A DNA stretch of 64,000 nt, taken from NCBI GenBank assembly GCA_028684915.1, contig JAQUEZ010000005.1:1-64000 (forward strand), read 5' to 3'. Below are positions 1-8,338 of the stretch, piece after piece. The notes under the pieces were generated by a model. That model saw only the letters and a program-made list of their open reading frames with translations. It was not told the origin of the DNA and did not search any database. The position numbers and the translations under genes are program-made. The stretch is from Desulfobulbus sp. GTDB taxonomy: Bacteria; Desulfobacterota; Desulfobulbia; Desulfobulbales; Desulfobulbaceae. The first letter of the stretch is position 1; each line of letters opens with the position of its first letter.

Positions 1-481
1 CTTTGGAGGCAGAATAGTTGGCCTGGCCGGCAAAGCCGAGATGCCCCATGGGCGAGGTGACAAAAAGAATGCGACCGAACTTCTGTTTCATCATCAACGG
101 CACTGCAAATTTGCAGGTGGTGTAGCCGCCGGTGAGATTGACATCGATCACACGACGCCAGTCCTCCTCCTTCATCATCGGCAGAACGGCATCACGACGA
201 ATCCCGGCATTGTTGACCAGGATATCAAGGGTCTCCCATCGTTCTTCCAGTTCGGCAAAAAAGCTCGACACGGCCTGAAAATCGCTGACATCAAGCTGTT
301 GCAGAAAAAGACGGTCGCCGTGCTGGGCGCAGTCTTGCCGCATGGCCTCAGCTGCCGCCTGATTGCCGGCGAAAAGTCCGACCACCGTCGCGCCCTTGGC
401 CAGTAGCGCCACGGTAATCGCGCGGCCGATACCGCGGGTAGCCCCGGTGATCACAGCCTTTTTCCCTTCAAATTCGAGCAT
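1..481 (-). CDS. SDR-family 3-oxoacyl-ACP reductase (FabG-like), partial
   Basis: The gene is read from an ATG at 481 and runs off the left edge, so about 160 N-terminal residues are visible. It carries the classical short-chain dehydrogenase signature: a TGATRGIG nucleotide-binding loop at residues 12-19, an NNAG motif near residue 88, and the catalytic Tyr156 and Lys160 of YSASK at the very edge. The family reduces 3-ketoacyl-ACP with NADPH in the cytoplasm. It lies just downstream of two CrtI-like flavoproteins, an ACP and a ketoacyl-ACP synthase on the same strand, so I infer it is the ketoreductase of a dedicated acyl-chain pathway rather than housekeeping FabG. The start is clear; the C-terminus is unseen. 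Confidence 0.85.
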   Translation of the reverse strand, partial: MLEFEGKKAVITGATRGIGRAITVALLAKGATVVGLFAGNQAAAEAMRQDCAQHGDRLFLQQLDVSDFQAVSSFFAELEERWETLDILVNNAGIRRDAVLPMMKEEDWRRVIDVNLTGGYTTCKFAVPLMMKQKFGRILFVTSPMGHLGFAGQANYSASK

Positions 482-537
482 GTTTTTTCCCTTAGAGTTG
501 CTTTTGCAGAACCATTGTCGTCAACCGGGTACGCTTC

Positions 538-1947
538 TCAACTCCTTATATAGCCATCCACATCATTGGCCACGATCACCCCGTAGTTAATCGCTCCCAG
601 CCAACCGCTCATGATGATCCCCACCGAACCAACATGAAACAGGCCAGCAATTTCCTTGTGCAGGGAACGGGAAATATCCAGCCCCTCAAACTTGGTGCCA
701 AAGGAAGTGCCCTTGGTGTGCAGGGTATAACGGTGGAAGGTCCGGGGTGTGGCTGATTCAATGGTGTCGATCTTGTCACGAACACCGGGGATGTAGCGAT
801 CCAGGTCGACCAGGCAGCGCTCGATCATCGCCTCTTTGGCCGCACGGTAGTCAGCCTTATCAAGCCCGGCCCAGTCATCAAAGTTGGCGTTCATTGAGGC
901 CACGATGGTGTAATCCGGCTTCGCCTCCGGGCGAGTCCTGGGATAGTACAACGAAAAGGTACGACTTTTTGTGTCCACACGCCGCATCTCCTCGGAGGAA
1001 AATGCTTCTGCGGTCGAGGTAAAGAGCAGATCACCGATATCGTCGATCACCTCTCCATTGCGGATACCGAAGTAGACCTGACAACTGGAGTTGTTGACCT
1101 CAACCTTGCTGAAACGACCAAGAAAATCGGGTGTAAACTGCTCCCAACCAACCAGGCGATCTATGGTGTTGGTGATGCCGGCATTGGAAATCACCGCCTT
1201 CGCCTTGATGGCGCGGCCCTTAACCACCACACCGGTGGTTATCCCATTCTCGACGATGACCCGGTCAACCCGGGCACCGGTACAGATATCCACGCCCTTG
1301 TCCAGCAGTTCGCGGCTCATCATCCCGATCAGTTTGTCGGTGCCGCCTTCAAAGGTGAACACACCCCGGTTCATGAAATTGGAAAAGACGATCCCATAGG
1401 TGATGGCCGGCTCATCTAGAGTGGAGCCATTGGCGTAGGTGATCGGCTCCATCAAGAGCCGGTGGACATCGGTGCGACCGGGAAAAAATTGATCGAACAG
1501 CTCCCGGGTGGTCAGAGACTGGTCGTCGTAAAAATTCATTCCATCCACGGTGGCAAAAAAATCTTCGACCACCTGCTGTTTGATCCCAAAGTGCACCTGA
1601 AGGATACGGATGAAATCCTCTTTACTGAAAGTGGTGGTGAGTGAAAACTGCGGATTGTCGAAGACGATATTTTTCAGCTGAACAATGGAATCACGAATGG
1701 CCTTGCCCCAGTATTTTTTGCAGGTTTTGACCATGCCATAGGGAAAGCCGTGCAAGGAGACGTCGAAGATATGGCCGCCGCGTTTGAACCAGGTAGCCAG
1801 TCCGCCGAGCTGGATATGGTGCTCCAGCAGGAGCACGGAATGACCGGCTGCTGCCAACCGGTTGGCGCTGGTGAGTCCGCCGAGGCCGGAACCAACAACA
1901 ACAACGTCATACTGCGATTGCAGGGAATCCAAAGGCGTGAAATGCAT
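538..1947 (-). CDS. CrtI/phytoene desaturase-like FAD-dependent oxidoreductase
   Basis: This 469-residue protein has an N-terminal Rossmann dinucleotide fold (VVVGSGLGG near residue 17, followed by a basic/acidic ELEHH-type strand end) and the long flavoprotein body of the phytoene desaturase/retinol saturase superfamily, with a C-terminal NYGVIVANDV segment closing the FAD site. I chose the ATG at 1947 because GGAGAA precedes it; an upstream GTG-type extension to 2004 has no ribosome site. Family members desaturate, saturate or isomerise polyene chains. It sits beside a paralogue and fatty-acid-type genes, so the substrate may be an ACP-bound or lipid polyene (inference). Confidence 0.8.
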   Translation of the reverse strand: MHFTPLDSLQSQYDVVVVGSGLGGLTSANRLAAAGHSVLLLEHHIQLGGLATWFKRGGHIFDVSLHGFPYGMVKTCKKYWGKAIRDSIVQLKNIVFDNPQFSLTTTFSKEDFIRILQVHFGIKQQVVEDFFATVDGMNFYDDQSLTTRELFDQFFPGRTDVHRLLMEPITYANGSTLDEPAITYGIVFSNFMNRGVFTFEGGTDKLIGMMSRELLDKGVDICTGARVDRVIVENGITTGVVVKGRAIKAKAVISNAGITNTIDRLVGWEQFTPDFLGRFSKVEVNNSSCQVYFGIRNGEVIDDIGDLLFTSTAEAFSSEEMRRVDTKSRTFSLYYPRTRPEAKPDYTIVASMNANFDDWAGLDKADYRAAKEAMIERCLVDLDRYIPGVRDKIDTIESATPRTFHRYTLHTKGTSFGTKFEGLDISRSLHKEIAGLFHVGSVGIIMSGWLGAINYGVIVANDVDGYIRS

Positions 1948-2022
1948 TGTTCTCCATGGGTCTTTGTACTGATCGTGAAGGCACCGCGTACCACCACCCC
2001 GCAAAAAAAGGTGGACGCAATC

Positions 2023-3399
2023 TCAGCGTAGAATGTGCTGATTGACCACCGTTATGCCGCTGAGCATGGCCCCGACAATGCCGAGATACCCCTGGTCGGT
2101 TCCGGCAACAAAGAGATTGGGCCATGGGGTCCGACCATCCTTGATTTTACGGCTGCTGCCGTATACCGCCCCCTCTGCCTTACGGGTAAAGCGCTCAATG
2201 GTGACCGGGGTAAAACTGTCCTGATATACAATGGACGGCTGATAATTCCCAATAATTTCCTCACTGGCCTTGGTGGCCATGCGGGTAAAACGCTGCTTTT
2301 GGTTCACATAGTCTGCAGGCGTAAGCCCTTTCCACAGCGGATAGCTGGCAGGGTTGGTCACTCGTATCTGCCCGGTCTCGCAGGCCGGGAGCCCGGAGAA
2401 GTGTTCGGGAAAACAAATGACCCCCCAGGAGGTATCGAGGAAATCATCCGGCCGCCGGTACTGCAATGCGGATCGGGTGTTATAAAAAATAATCGTTTGC
2501 TCCCATCCCAGTGCTGCGATTTTATCCGCCGGGAGTACGGAGATGGTCTCCATGAAACTCATCCGGCCGCTGTATGCATGCGGATCGGCGGACCATCCGG
2601 AGAGGCGAATGGTCTCGGGAACCCCGGCGGTGGAAAGGACGGTATCGGCTTCGAGCACCTCACCGTTTTCCAGACAAACTCCGCTCACCTTGCCCTCCCG
2701 GGTGGTGATCCGGGCGGCCGGAGAGTGGTACCGTAGCTCTCCACCGAAGTCGCGGTACTGGTCCACCAGCAGCGCAAGAAATTCGCGCATGGTGGTATCG
2801 GGTCGGAAAAAGCCCTCTTCAAACACGGCCCGAAACATGATCACAAACTGACCGAGGTCCATGTCCTGCTCCTCGGCATTGCCGTACACCATCAGCGGCA
2901 AAAGCAGCATTTCCTCAAGTGCAGGTTCTTGGAGCTGCGTATGCAAAAAACTGCGCGCTGAACGCCACGGCACTACCGCAAAGGGATCATAGGCGGCAAT
3001 GTGTTCTTTCAACCGGCAAAATGCATCAATTCGGGCGGGAAAACAACAGGCAATCTCCGCCTCCAGTACCGCAGGATCGTTGGTGAAACGTAAGTGGCGC
3101 TCCGGAAAACGGATTTCAGAGGCAATCTGTTCATGAAAATTGAACTGTTTACGGGAGAGGTGCAATTGGCGAAACAGTCGGTTGAGCGGGGCATGCTTGT
3201 CGCGTGGGGCGGCGCAGTTGGTCATCGCGTGCAGTCCGGTTTCAAACAACCGGCCCTGCCGTGTATAGAAGGAGTTGAGTCCGCCGGGCAACCCATGCTG
3301 CTCGAGAATCAGCGTTTTATATCCAAAGCGGGCAGCACGGATTCCTGCCGCTAATCCGGACAGTCCGCCGCCAATGATGATGAGCTGATACGCAGCCAT
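2023..3399 (-). CDS. CrtI-like FAD-dependent oxidoreductase, second paralogue
   Basis: The product has 458 residues. The N-terminus reads LIIIGGGLSGLAAGIRAA, a textbook FAD-binding GxGxxG fold, and the C-terminus has the matching LFVAGTDQGYLGIVGAM segment of amine-oxidase/CrtI flavoproteins. It shares overall architecture with the neighbour at 538-1947 but is clearly divergent, so the two are probably separate enzymes of one pathway. It lies between the ACP gene and the other flavoprotein on the same strand, with an intrinsic-terminator-like hairpin between it and the ACP gene. The substrate is unknown; isoprenoid desaturation cannot be excluded, but no isoprenoid synthase is nearby. Confidence 0.8.
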   Translation of the reverse strand: MAAYQLIIIGGGLSGLAAGIRAARFGYKTLILEQHGLPGGLNSFYTRQGRLFETGLHAMTNCAAPRDKHAPLNRLFRQLHLSRKQFNFHEQIASEIRFPERHLRFTNDPAVLEAEIACCFPARIDAFCRLKEHIAAYDPFAVVPWRSARSFLHTQLQEPALEEMLLLPLMVYGNAEEQDMDLGQFVIMFRAVFEEGFFRPDTTMREFLALLVDQYRDFGGELRYHSPAARITTREGKVSGVCLENGEVLEADTVLSTAGVPETIRLSGWSADPHAYSGRMSFMETISVLPADKIAALGWEQTIIFYNTRSALQYRRPDDFLDTSWGVICFPEHFSGLPACETGQIRVTNPASYPLWKGLTPADYVNQKQRFTRMATKASEEIIGNYQPSIVYQDSFTPVTIERFTRKAEGAVYGSSRKIKDGRTPWPNLFVAGTDQGYLGIVGAMLSGITVVNQHILR

Positions 3400-3410
3400 G
3401 AGTGAATGGG

Positions 3411-3451
3411 AAGAAAAAGCGCTCCACCGATGTACTCTTCGGTGAAGCGCT
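3411..3451 (-). terminator. Intrinsic terminator or attenuator after the ACP gene
   Basis: A GC-rich hairpin has AGCGCT arms at 3418-3423 and 3446-3451, with inner ACCGA/TCGGT pairing. On the minus strand it is followed by TTTTTCTT. It lies between the ACP gene and the downstream flavoprotein of the same cluster. It could reduce downstream expression relative to the ACP, which is usually needed in excess. Confidence 0.75.
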
Positions 3452-3460
3452 GAGAGAGAA

Positions 3461-3712
3461 TCAGGCGTCTTGCAGTTTCGGTTCCAGGTAGTTGACGCAG
3501 CTGGTCAGGGTCGCCAGTTGCGGGTACTCCTCTTCCGGAATCTGTAGTTTGTAGCGCTTACGCAGCTCCATAACAATGTCGAGAAAGTCCATGGAGTCGA
3601 GATCAAGCTGATCGCGCAGAGGCGCATCGGCATCGAGGTTGTCAAAATCGGCTTCTTCATCAATATCGGCTATGATTTCAAGGATTACATCCTTGATTTC
3701 GTCACGGGTCAT
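3461..3712 (-). CDS. Acyl carrier protein
   Basis: This 83-residue acidic protein has the acyl carrier fold. The phosphopantetheine-accepting serine is Ser40 in LDLDSMDFLDIV, matching the family DSL/DSM motif. It carries growing acyl chains as thioesters on the prosthetic arm in the cytoplasm. Its position directly downstream of a ketoacyl-ACP synthase and upstream of two flavoproteins marks it as a pathway-dedicated ACP; housekeeping acpP normally sits between fabG and fabF and has the motif DSLD. Start at ATG 3712 with AAAGGAAACGA upstream. Confidence 0.9.
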   Translation of the reverse strand: MTRDEIKDVILEIIADIDEEADFDNLDADAPLRDQLDLDSMDFLDIVMELRKRYKLQIPEEEYPQLATLTSCVNYLEPKLQDA

Positions 3713-3791
3713 ACTTCGTTTCCTTTATATAATAAAAATAATAGTCGTCGTTTGGCTGGGGAGAAAGCTGTGAGAAATACCACAGATACCC

Positions 3792-5042
3792 TTAGTTCGC
3801 CACAAATCTCTCTACAATCACCACCGAATTTATCCCCAGCATACCAAAAGAATTATTAAGGATGGCATCAACCTGGGGGAGCTGTTGGGCAGTGTTGGCG
3901 ACCAGTCCGGGGAGCGCACAATCCGGATCGAGGTTGTCAATATTGATGGTCGGATGAACCATATTGTCGGTGAACGAGGGTAGGTTACCCGCCAACTCCA
4001 ATACTCCGGCCGCGCCCATGGCATGACCGATGCTCGATTTGGTGTTGTTTATCCAGGTGTTGGTACAGCCGGCAAAGGTGTCGCGGATGGCATTACACTC
4101 CTCCACATCTCCCTGCTTGGTGCCGGTGGCATGGGCGTTGAGGATGGTGATTTGCTCGGGTTTGAGTCTGGCACGATTGAGAGCGGCCTCCATACACTGT
4201 TTCTGCCGTGGCCCGTAGGGGAGGACAAAATCACGCGCATCGGAGTTCATCGCATACCCGGTGATCTCACCATAAATTTTGGCACCGCGATCCAGCGCCC
4301 GATCGAGTCGCTCCAGAGTGAACAGACAGCCGCCTTCGGAAATGACAATGCCATTGCGGTCCATATCAAAAGGACGACTTGCCTTGGTTGGGTCTGTATG
4401 CTCGGCTAAGGCACCCTGAGAGCGGAAGGAGGCAAAGATGCCAAAAGAGCCCACGCACTCGGAAAGACCACCACAGAGCGCCAGGTCAACTTCTCCCAGG
4501 CGCAGCATCTGCACACCCTGAATCAAGGCGGCATTGCCTGCGGCACAGGCGGCACCGATGGCATAATGGGGCCCGGTGATCCCGAGATTCATGGTAATCT
4601 CCCCGGCAGGATTGTTGATCACAGTGCGGGGGTTATGGTGATGGGTCCAGTAGTTGACATCATAGTCGTACTGGCTAATGTTGTAGACTTCGTTTTCGGT
4701 CTCAACCGTGCCGTGCTCGGTCAAACCGATATAAACACCGGTGTTGGCTCGATCATAGGTGGTGAAATCAATGCCTGCATCCACCAAGGCCTCGTTGGCG
4801 CAGTAAACACCGATGCAGCCCGCACGGGTACCGCGGCTGTTTTCCCGCTTCTTACGGTAGCGGGTTTCGGCAAAACTGCAAAGACCGGCAGGATGGACAC
4901 CCATATAACGCAGATCAAGCGTGGAGATGCCGCTCTTTCCCGCAAGGAGATTGGCGCGAAATCCTTCCAGATTGGAGGCGCCGGGCGCGGCCAGGCCAAC
5001 CCCGGTGATGACAATGCGTTGCTGTTCCGAAAGTGTATTCAT
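3792..5042 (-). CDS. Beta-ketoacyl-ACP synthase (FabF/KAS II family)
   Basis: A 416-residue condensing enzyme of the thiolase fold. The catalytic triad is complete: the nucleophilic Cys in GAACAAGNAAL, the first His in NAHATGTKQGD, and the second His in TKSSIGHAMGAAG. It should perform decarboxylative condensation of malonyl-ACP with an acyl-ACP. I chose the ATG at 5042 because the protein then begins just before the conserved VVITG-type strand (RIVITGVGLAAPG); the longer frame from 5078 is coded by a dispersed repeat. The divergence from textbook FabF motifs (NAHATGTK for HGTST) and the ACP/flavoprotein neighbours suggest a specialised synthase. Confidence 0.85.
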   Translation of the reverse strand: MNTLSEQQRIVITGVGLAAPGASNLEGFRANLLAGKSGISTLDLRYMGVHPAGLCSFAETRYRKKRENSRGTRAGCIGVYCANEALVDAGIDFTTYDRANTGVYIGLTEHGTVETENEVYNISQYDYDVNYWTHHHNPRTVINNPAGEITMNLGITGPHYAIGAACAAGNAALIQGVQMLRLGEVDLALCGGLSECVGSFGIFASFRSQGALAEHTDPTKASRPFDMDRNGIVISEGGCLFTLERLDRALDRGAKIYGEITGYAMNSDARDFVLPYGPRQKQCMEAALNRARLKPEQITILNAHATGTKQGDVEECNAIRDTFAGCTNTWINNTKSSIGHAMGAAGVLELAGNLPSFTDNMVHPTINIDNLDPDCALPGLVANTAQQLPQVDAILNNSFGMLGINSVVIVERFVAN

Positions 5043-5044
5043 GA

Positions 5045-5160
5045 TTGTCGTTCTCGTAAAAAGCCACGAGAACGACATTTCGTGCTTCGTAACTTACTGT
5101 TAATGTGATACATGATGATCGGTTTTTTTATTGTTTACGAGGTCATCAGGATATGGACGA
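5045..5160 (+). repeat. Dispersed intergenic repeat, copy A
   Basis: This stretch upstream of the KAS gene begins with a perfect inverted repeat, GTCGTTCTCGT (5047-5057) and ACGAGAACGAC (5066-5076). A TTTCGTGCTTCGTAACTTACTG segment and then a T-rich stretch ending in ACGAGGTCATCAGGAT follow. The same ordered segments recur at about 7832-7945 and, inverted, at about 31555-31632. The hairpin on the minus strand may also end alaS transcription. Confidence 0.6.
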
Positions 5161-5165
5161 AGGCT

Positions 5166-7814
5166 TCAAATGCCCCCGAGCCCCTTGATGATACTCGCGA
5201 CACTGCCGATCGCCTCGTCGAGTTTGTCGGGCATGGAACCACCGGCCTGAGCCATATCAGGACGTCCGCCCCCCTTACCGCCGACAATGGTGGCCACCCG
5301 GCTAACCAAATCACCGGCCTTGATCCGACCTGTCAGATCCTTGCTCACCATGGCCAAAAGAGCAGCCTTGCCGTCATACTCACCCCCGAGAACAATGATA
5401 CCGCTGGCCAGTTTATCCCGGACCTTATCGCCGATTTCCCGTAGGGTCTTGGGCGAATCAAGCGGCACCCGGCTGGCGATAACCTGCATCCCGTCAATAT
5501 CGACGGCAGCAGCCAGCAGCTGATCCAGGTCGGACAACGCCATGGAGGCATTGAGATTGGCGATCTGACGCTCCAGTTCCTTCTGCCGTTTGAGCAAGCC
5601 CTGGATCTTATCGACCGCACCTTCGATGGGCCCGGAGATGACCGAGCTGATAGCTGTGGCCTGACGGGCCAGCTCCTGAACCCAGTGCACTGCCCCGACC
5701 CCGGTAACGGCCTCGATACGGCGCACACCGGCGGCAATACCGGTTTCCACGACTATTTTAAAAAAACCGATGTCTCCGGTTCGACCGGCGTGGGTTCCAC
5801 CGCAGAGTTCCTTACTGAATTCCCCGATACGAACCACCCGCACCTCTTCGCCGTACTTCTCACCAAAAAGGGCGGTAGCCCCTTCAGCAATAGCCTGTTC
5901 ACGGCCAAGCAGCGTGGTGTCAACCGCCACATTGCGGCGGATCTCGACGTTAACCAGCTGTTCAATGGTACAAATTTCACCATGGGTCAGGGGAGAAAAA
6001 TGGGTAAAGTCGAACCGCAAGCGGTTGTGATCAACTGCAGAACCTGCCTGCTTGACATGATCGCCCAATACCTTTTTCATCGCCGCCTGCAACAGGTGGG
6101 TGGCGGTGTGGTTGCGAGCGGTGTCATTGCGTCGCTCGGCCACCTGCAACTCTACCCGGGTGCCAACCTTCAACTCGCCCTGGGCAAGCTGCCCCTCATG
6201 GAGAATAATCCCATTGATGGGGGCAAAGGTCTTGCTGACGACAAAACGCCCCTCGGGCCAGACGATCTCGCCTTGATCGCCGACCTGACCGCCGGATTCG
6301 GCATAGAACGGAGTCTGGGCACAAAAGATGCGCAGCTTCTCCCCGACCTGTGCAGATTCAATGAGCTGGCCGGATGGGCCAACGATGCCATCAACGGTCG
6401 ACACGCCCTGAGTCGTTCCATAACCGATAAACTCGGCTCTTTTGCCCTGGTTACCTAGTTCGATAATCCCGGCTTCAAGGTGATCGACATCACCTCCCTT
6501 CCAGGATTTACGCGACTGTTGCCGCTGTTGCTCCATAGCCTTGGCAAAGCCTGGCTCGTCAAAGGCAATCCCTTTCTCAATGGCAATATCGCGAACGATG
6601 TCCACCGGGAAACCATAGGTATCGTAGAGCTTGAAGATAAAATCGCCAGCAATGACCGCCTCATCACCAGCCTCTTTCTTCAACCGCCGAATCTCCTGAT
6701 CCAGTTTATTTAACCCATGGTCCAAGGTTTCACTGAAACGCTGTTCTTCGTTGGTAACCACCTTCGCCAAAAGTTCGCGGGTATCGGCCAGATGCGGATA
6801 GGCCTCAACCATCTGCTCGGTGACCAGCGCGCACACGCCCGGGAAGAATGAACTCAGGCCAAGAGCGCGGCCATAGCGAATCGCCCGGCGCATGATACGG
6901 CGCAGCACGTAACCACGCCCTTCATTGGAGGGCAGCACGCCGTCGGCCACGAGGAAGGCGGTGGCACGGGCATGATCGGCAATAACCCGCATAGAAACGT
7001 CATCGGCCTTGTCGTCTTGATATTTTTTGCCGGCCAGGCCTGCCACATAGTCGATGATCGGGGTAAAAAGATCGCAATCAAAGTTATTGAATTTGCCCTG
7101 CAAAACAGCAGCTACCCGCTCCAGGCCCATGCCGGTATCGATGGAGGGCTTGGGCAGTGGCGTCATGGTTCCGTGTTCATCGCGGTAGAACTGCATGAAC
7201 ACCAGATTCCAAAGTTCGAGAAAGCGGTCACAATCGCAGCCCAGGACACAGTCGGGCCGACCGCAACCGACCTCGGCCCCCTGATCGATGTGAATCTCGG
7301 AGCAGGGACCGCAGGGACCGGTATCCCCCATGGCCCAAAAGTTATCCTTCTCGCCCATGCGCACAATCCGCCCCTTGGGCAGATCTTCAACCTGCTCCCA
7401 GAGGGCATACGCCTCGTCATCGTCATTATAAACCGAGACCCAGAGCTTATTGGGGTCGATGCCAAGTTTTTTGGTCAAAAATTCCCAGGCAAAAGCAATG
7501 GCATCCTTCTTGAAATAATCGCCAAAGGAAAAGTTGCCCAGCATTTCGAAAAAGGTGTGGTGACGGGCCGTGTAACCGACGTTTTCCAAATCGTTGTGTT
7601 TTCCCCCGGCACGGACACTACTCTGCGCCGTGGTTGCTCGGACATAGGGCCGAGTTTCCTCACCCATGAACACCTTTTTAAACTGGACCATGCCCGAGTT
7701 GGTGAACAGCAACGTGGGATCGTCGTGGGGGACGAGGGAGGAGGCGGCGACCCGGGTATGGCCTTTGCTCTCAAAAAAATCCAGAAAACTTTTGCGAATG
7801 TCGTTACCGGTCAT
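5166..7814 (-). CDS. alaS: Alanyl-tRNA synthetase
   Basis: This class II synthetase charges tRNA-Ala. The 882-residue length matches the family (E. coli about 876). The N-terminus has the motif-2 region beginning IRKSFLDFFESKGHTRVAASS and the hallmark LLFTNSGMVQFK. The editing and zinc site is intact with HTATH and CGGTH, and the C-terminal DHHA1-like domain ends in GGGRPDMAQAGG. I prefer ATG 7814, which gives MTGNDIRKSF aligned with other AlaS proteins; an ATG at 7853 would add 13 residues coded by the dispersed repeat. No strong ribosome site precedes either start. Confidence 0.95.
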   Translation of the reverse strand: MTGNDIRKSFLDFFESKGHTRVAASSLVPHDDPTLLFTNSGMVQFKKVFMGEETRPYVRATTAQSSVRAGGKHNDLENVGYTARHHTFFEMLGNFSFGDYFKKDAIAFAWEFLTKKLGIDPNKLWVSVYNDDDEAYALWEQVEDLPKGRIVRMGEKDNFWAMGDTGPCGPCSEIHIDQGAEVGCGRPDCVLGCDCDRFLELWNLVFMQFYRDEHGTMTPLPKPSIDTGMGLERVAAVLQGKFNNFDCDLFTPIIDYVAGLAGKKYQDDKADDVSMRVIADHARATAFLVADGVLPSNEGRGYVLRRIMRRAIRYGRALGLSSFFPGVCALVTEQMVEAYPHLADTRELLAKVVTNEEQRFSETLDHGLNKLDQEIRRLKKEAGDEAVIAGDFIFKLYDTYGFPVDIVRDIAIEKGIAFDEPGFAKAMEQQRQQSRKSWKGGDVDHLEAGIIELGNQGKRAEFIGYGTTQGVSTVDGIVGPSGQLIESAQVGEKLRIFCAQTPFYAESGGQVGDQGEIVWPEGRFVVSKTFAPINGIILHEGQLAQGELKVGTRVELQVAERRNDTARNHTATHLLQAAMKKVLGDHVKQAGSAVDHNRLRFDFTHFSPLTHGEICTIEQLVNVEIRRNVAVDTTLLGREQAIAEGATALFGEKYGEEVRVVRIGEFSKELCGGTHAGRTGDIGFFKIVVETGIAAGVRRIEAVTGVGAVHWVQELARQATAISSVISGPIEGAVDKIQGLLKRQKELERQIANLNASMALSDLDQLLAAAVDIDGMQVIASRVPLDSPKTLREIGDKVRDKLASGIIVLGGEYDGKAALLAMVSKDLTGRIKAGDLVSRVATIVGGKGGGRPDMAQAGGSMPDKLDEAIGSVASIIKGLGGI

Positions 7815-7831
7815 TGTGTTGTAATGGCGTG

Positions 7832-8062
7832 AGTTAATGTCATTCTCATGCAAAGCCCCGAAAACGATGTTTCGCGCTTCGCAACCTTTGCTTTGAGATA
7901 CAGATTTCCGTTGTTTGTTTTTTCAAGGCCATCACGATCAAAGAGATGGCTCAATAAAAACACAGCTATACAAGGTGTAGTCTTTTCCACAGTGCGAAGT
8001 CATACGTAAGGTATGCCGAGTATCGGGAAAAAAGCTGCAACGTAGGAGATCGATTTTTTTTT
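7832..8062 (+). repeat. Dispersed intergenic repeat, copy B (composite)
   Basis: The left part (7832-7945) parallels the copy at 5045-5160 segment by segment with substitutions. The right part (about 7966-8062, from CTATACAAGG to GTAGGAGATCG) parallels 11134-11225, where the corresponding words are ATATACAAGG and GCAGTAGATC. The composite suggests one long, decayed repeat whose modules can occur separately. Confidence 0.5.
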
Positions 8063-8236
8063 TCGACGCTCTCATCTTTGCCGAGGACTCCCCACATCGA
8101 AAGGGAGGACTGTTTAGCCAGACCCGGGAGCCACGGGCCAGAACCGATGATGAGGCAAACGGCTATTCCCTTCTCCCCGCAAAGCTCTCCATGATACCAT
8201 GAAATCAAATGTTGCAAAGAAAAAATGACACAGTGA

Positions 8237-8280
8237 AGCCCGCAAACAAAACAGGCGGGATGCAAAGCACCCCGCCTGTT
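8237..8280 (-). terminator. acs intrinsic terminator
   Basis: The perfect 10-bp inverted repeat AACAGGCGGG (8250-8259) and CCCGCCTGTT (8271-8280) is followed on the minus strand by TTTTGTTTG. It lies about 60 bp past the acs stop codon. Confidence 0.8.
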
Positions 8281-8338
8281 GGTGATGGATCAGCCGTAGA
8301 GGCCAAGACCGCCACGACGCTCACGTCAGATAAAACAA

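Larger units (their letters stand above)
7815..8338. other. Intergenic region between alaS and acs with repeat copies
   Basis: No supported gene lies in these roughly 520 bases. From 7832 to about 7945 the sequence repeats copy A in degraded form (TTCTCATG, CGAAAACGATGTTTCGCGCTT, GCAACCTTTGCTT, TTTTTTCAAGGCCATCACGAT). From about 7966 to 8062 a second segment, starting CTATACAAGG and containing GCGAAGTCATACGTAAGG, resembles 11134-11225. The acs terminator is at 8237-8280. The open frame at 7966-8265 consists of repeat sequence and is not convincing as a gene. Confidence 0.6.
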
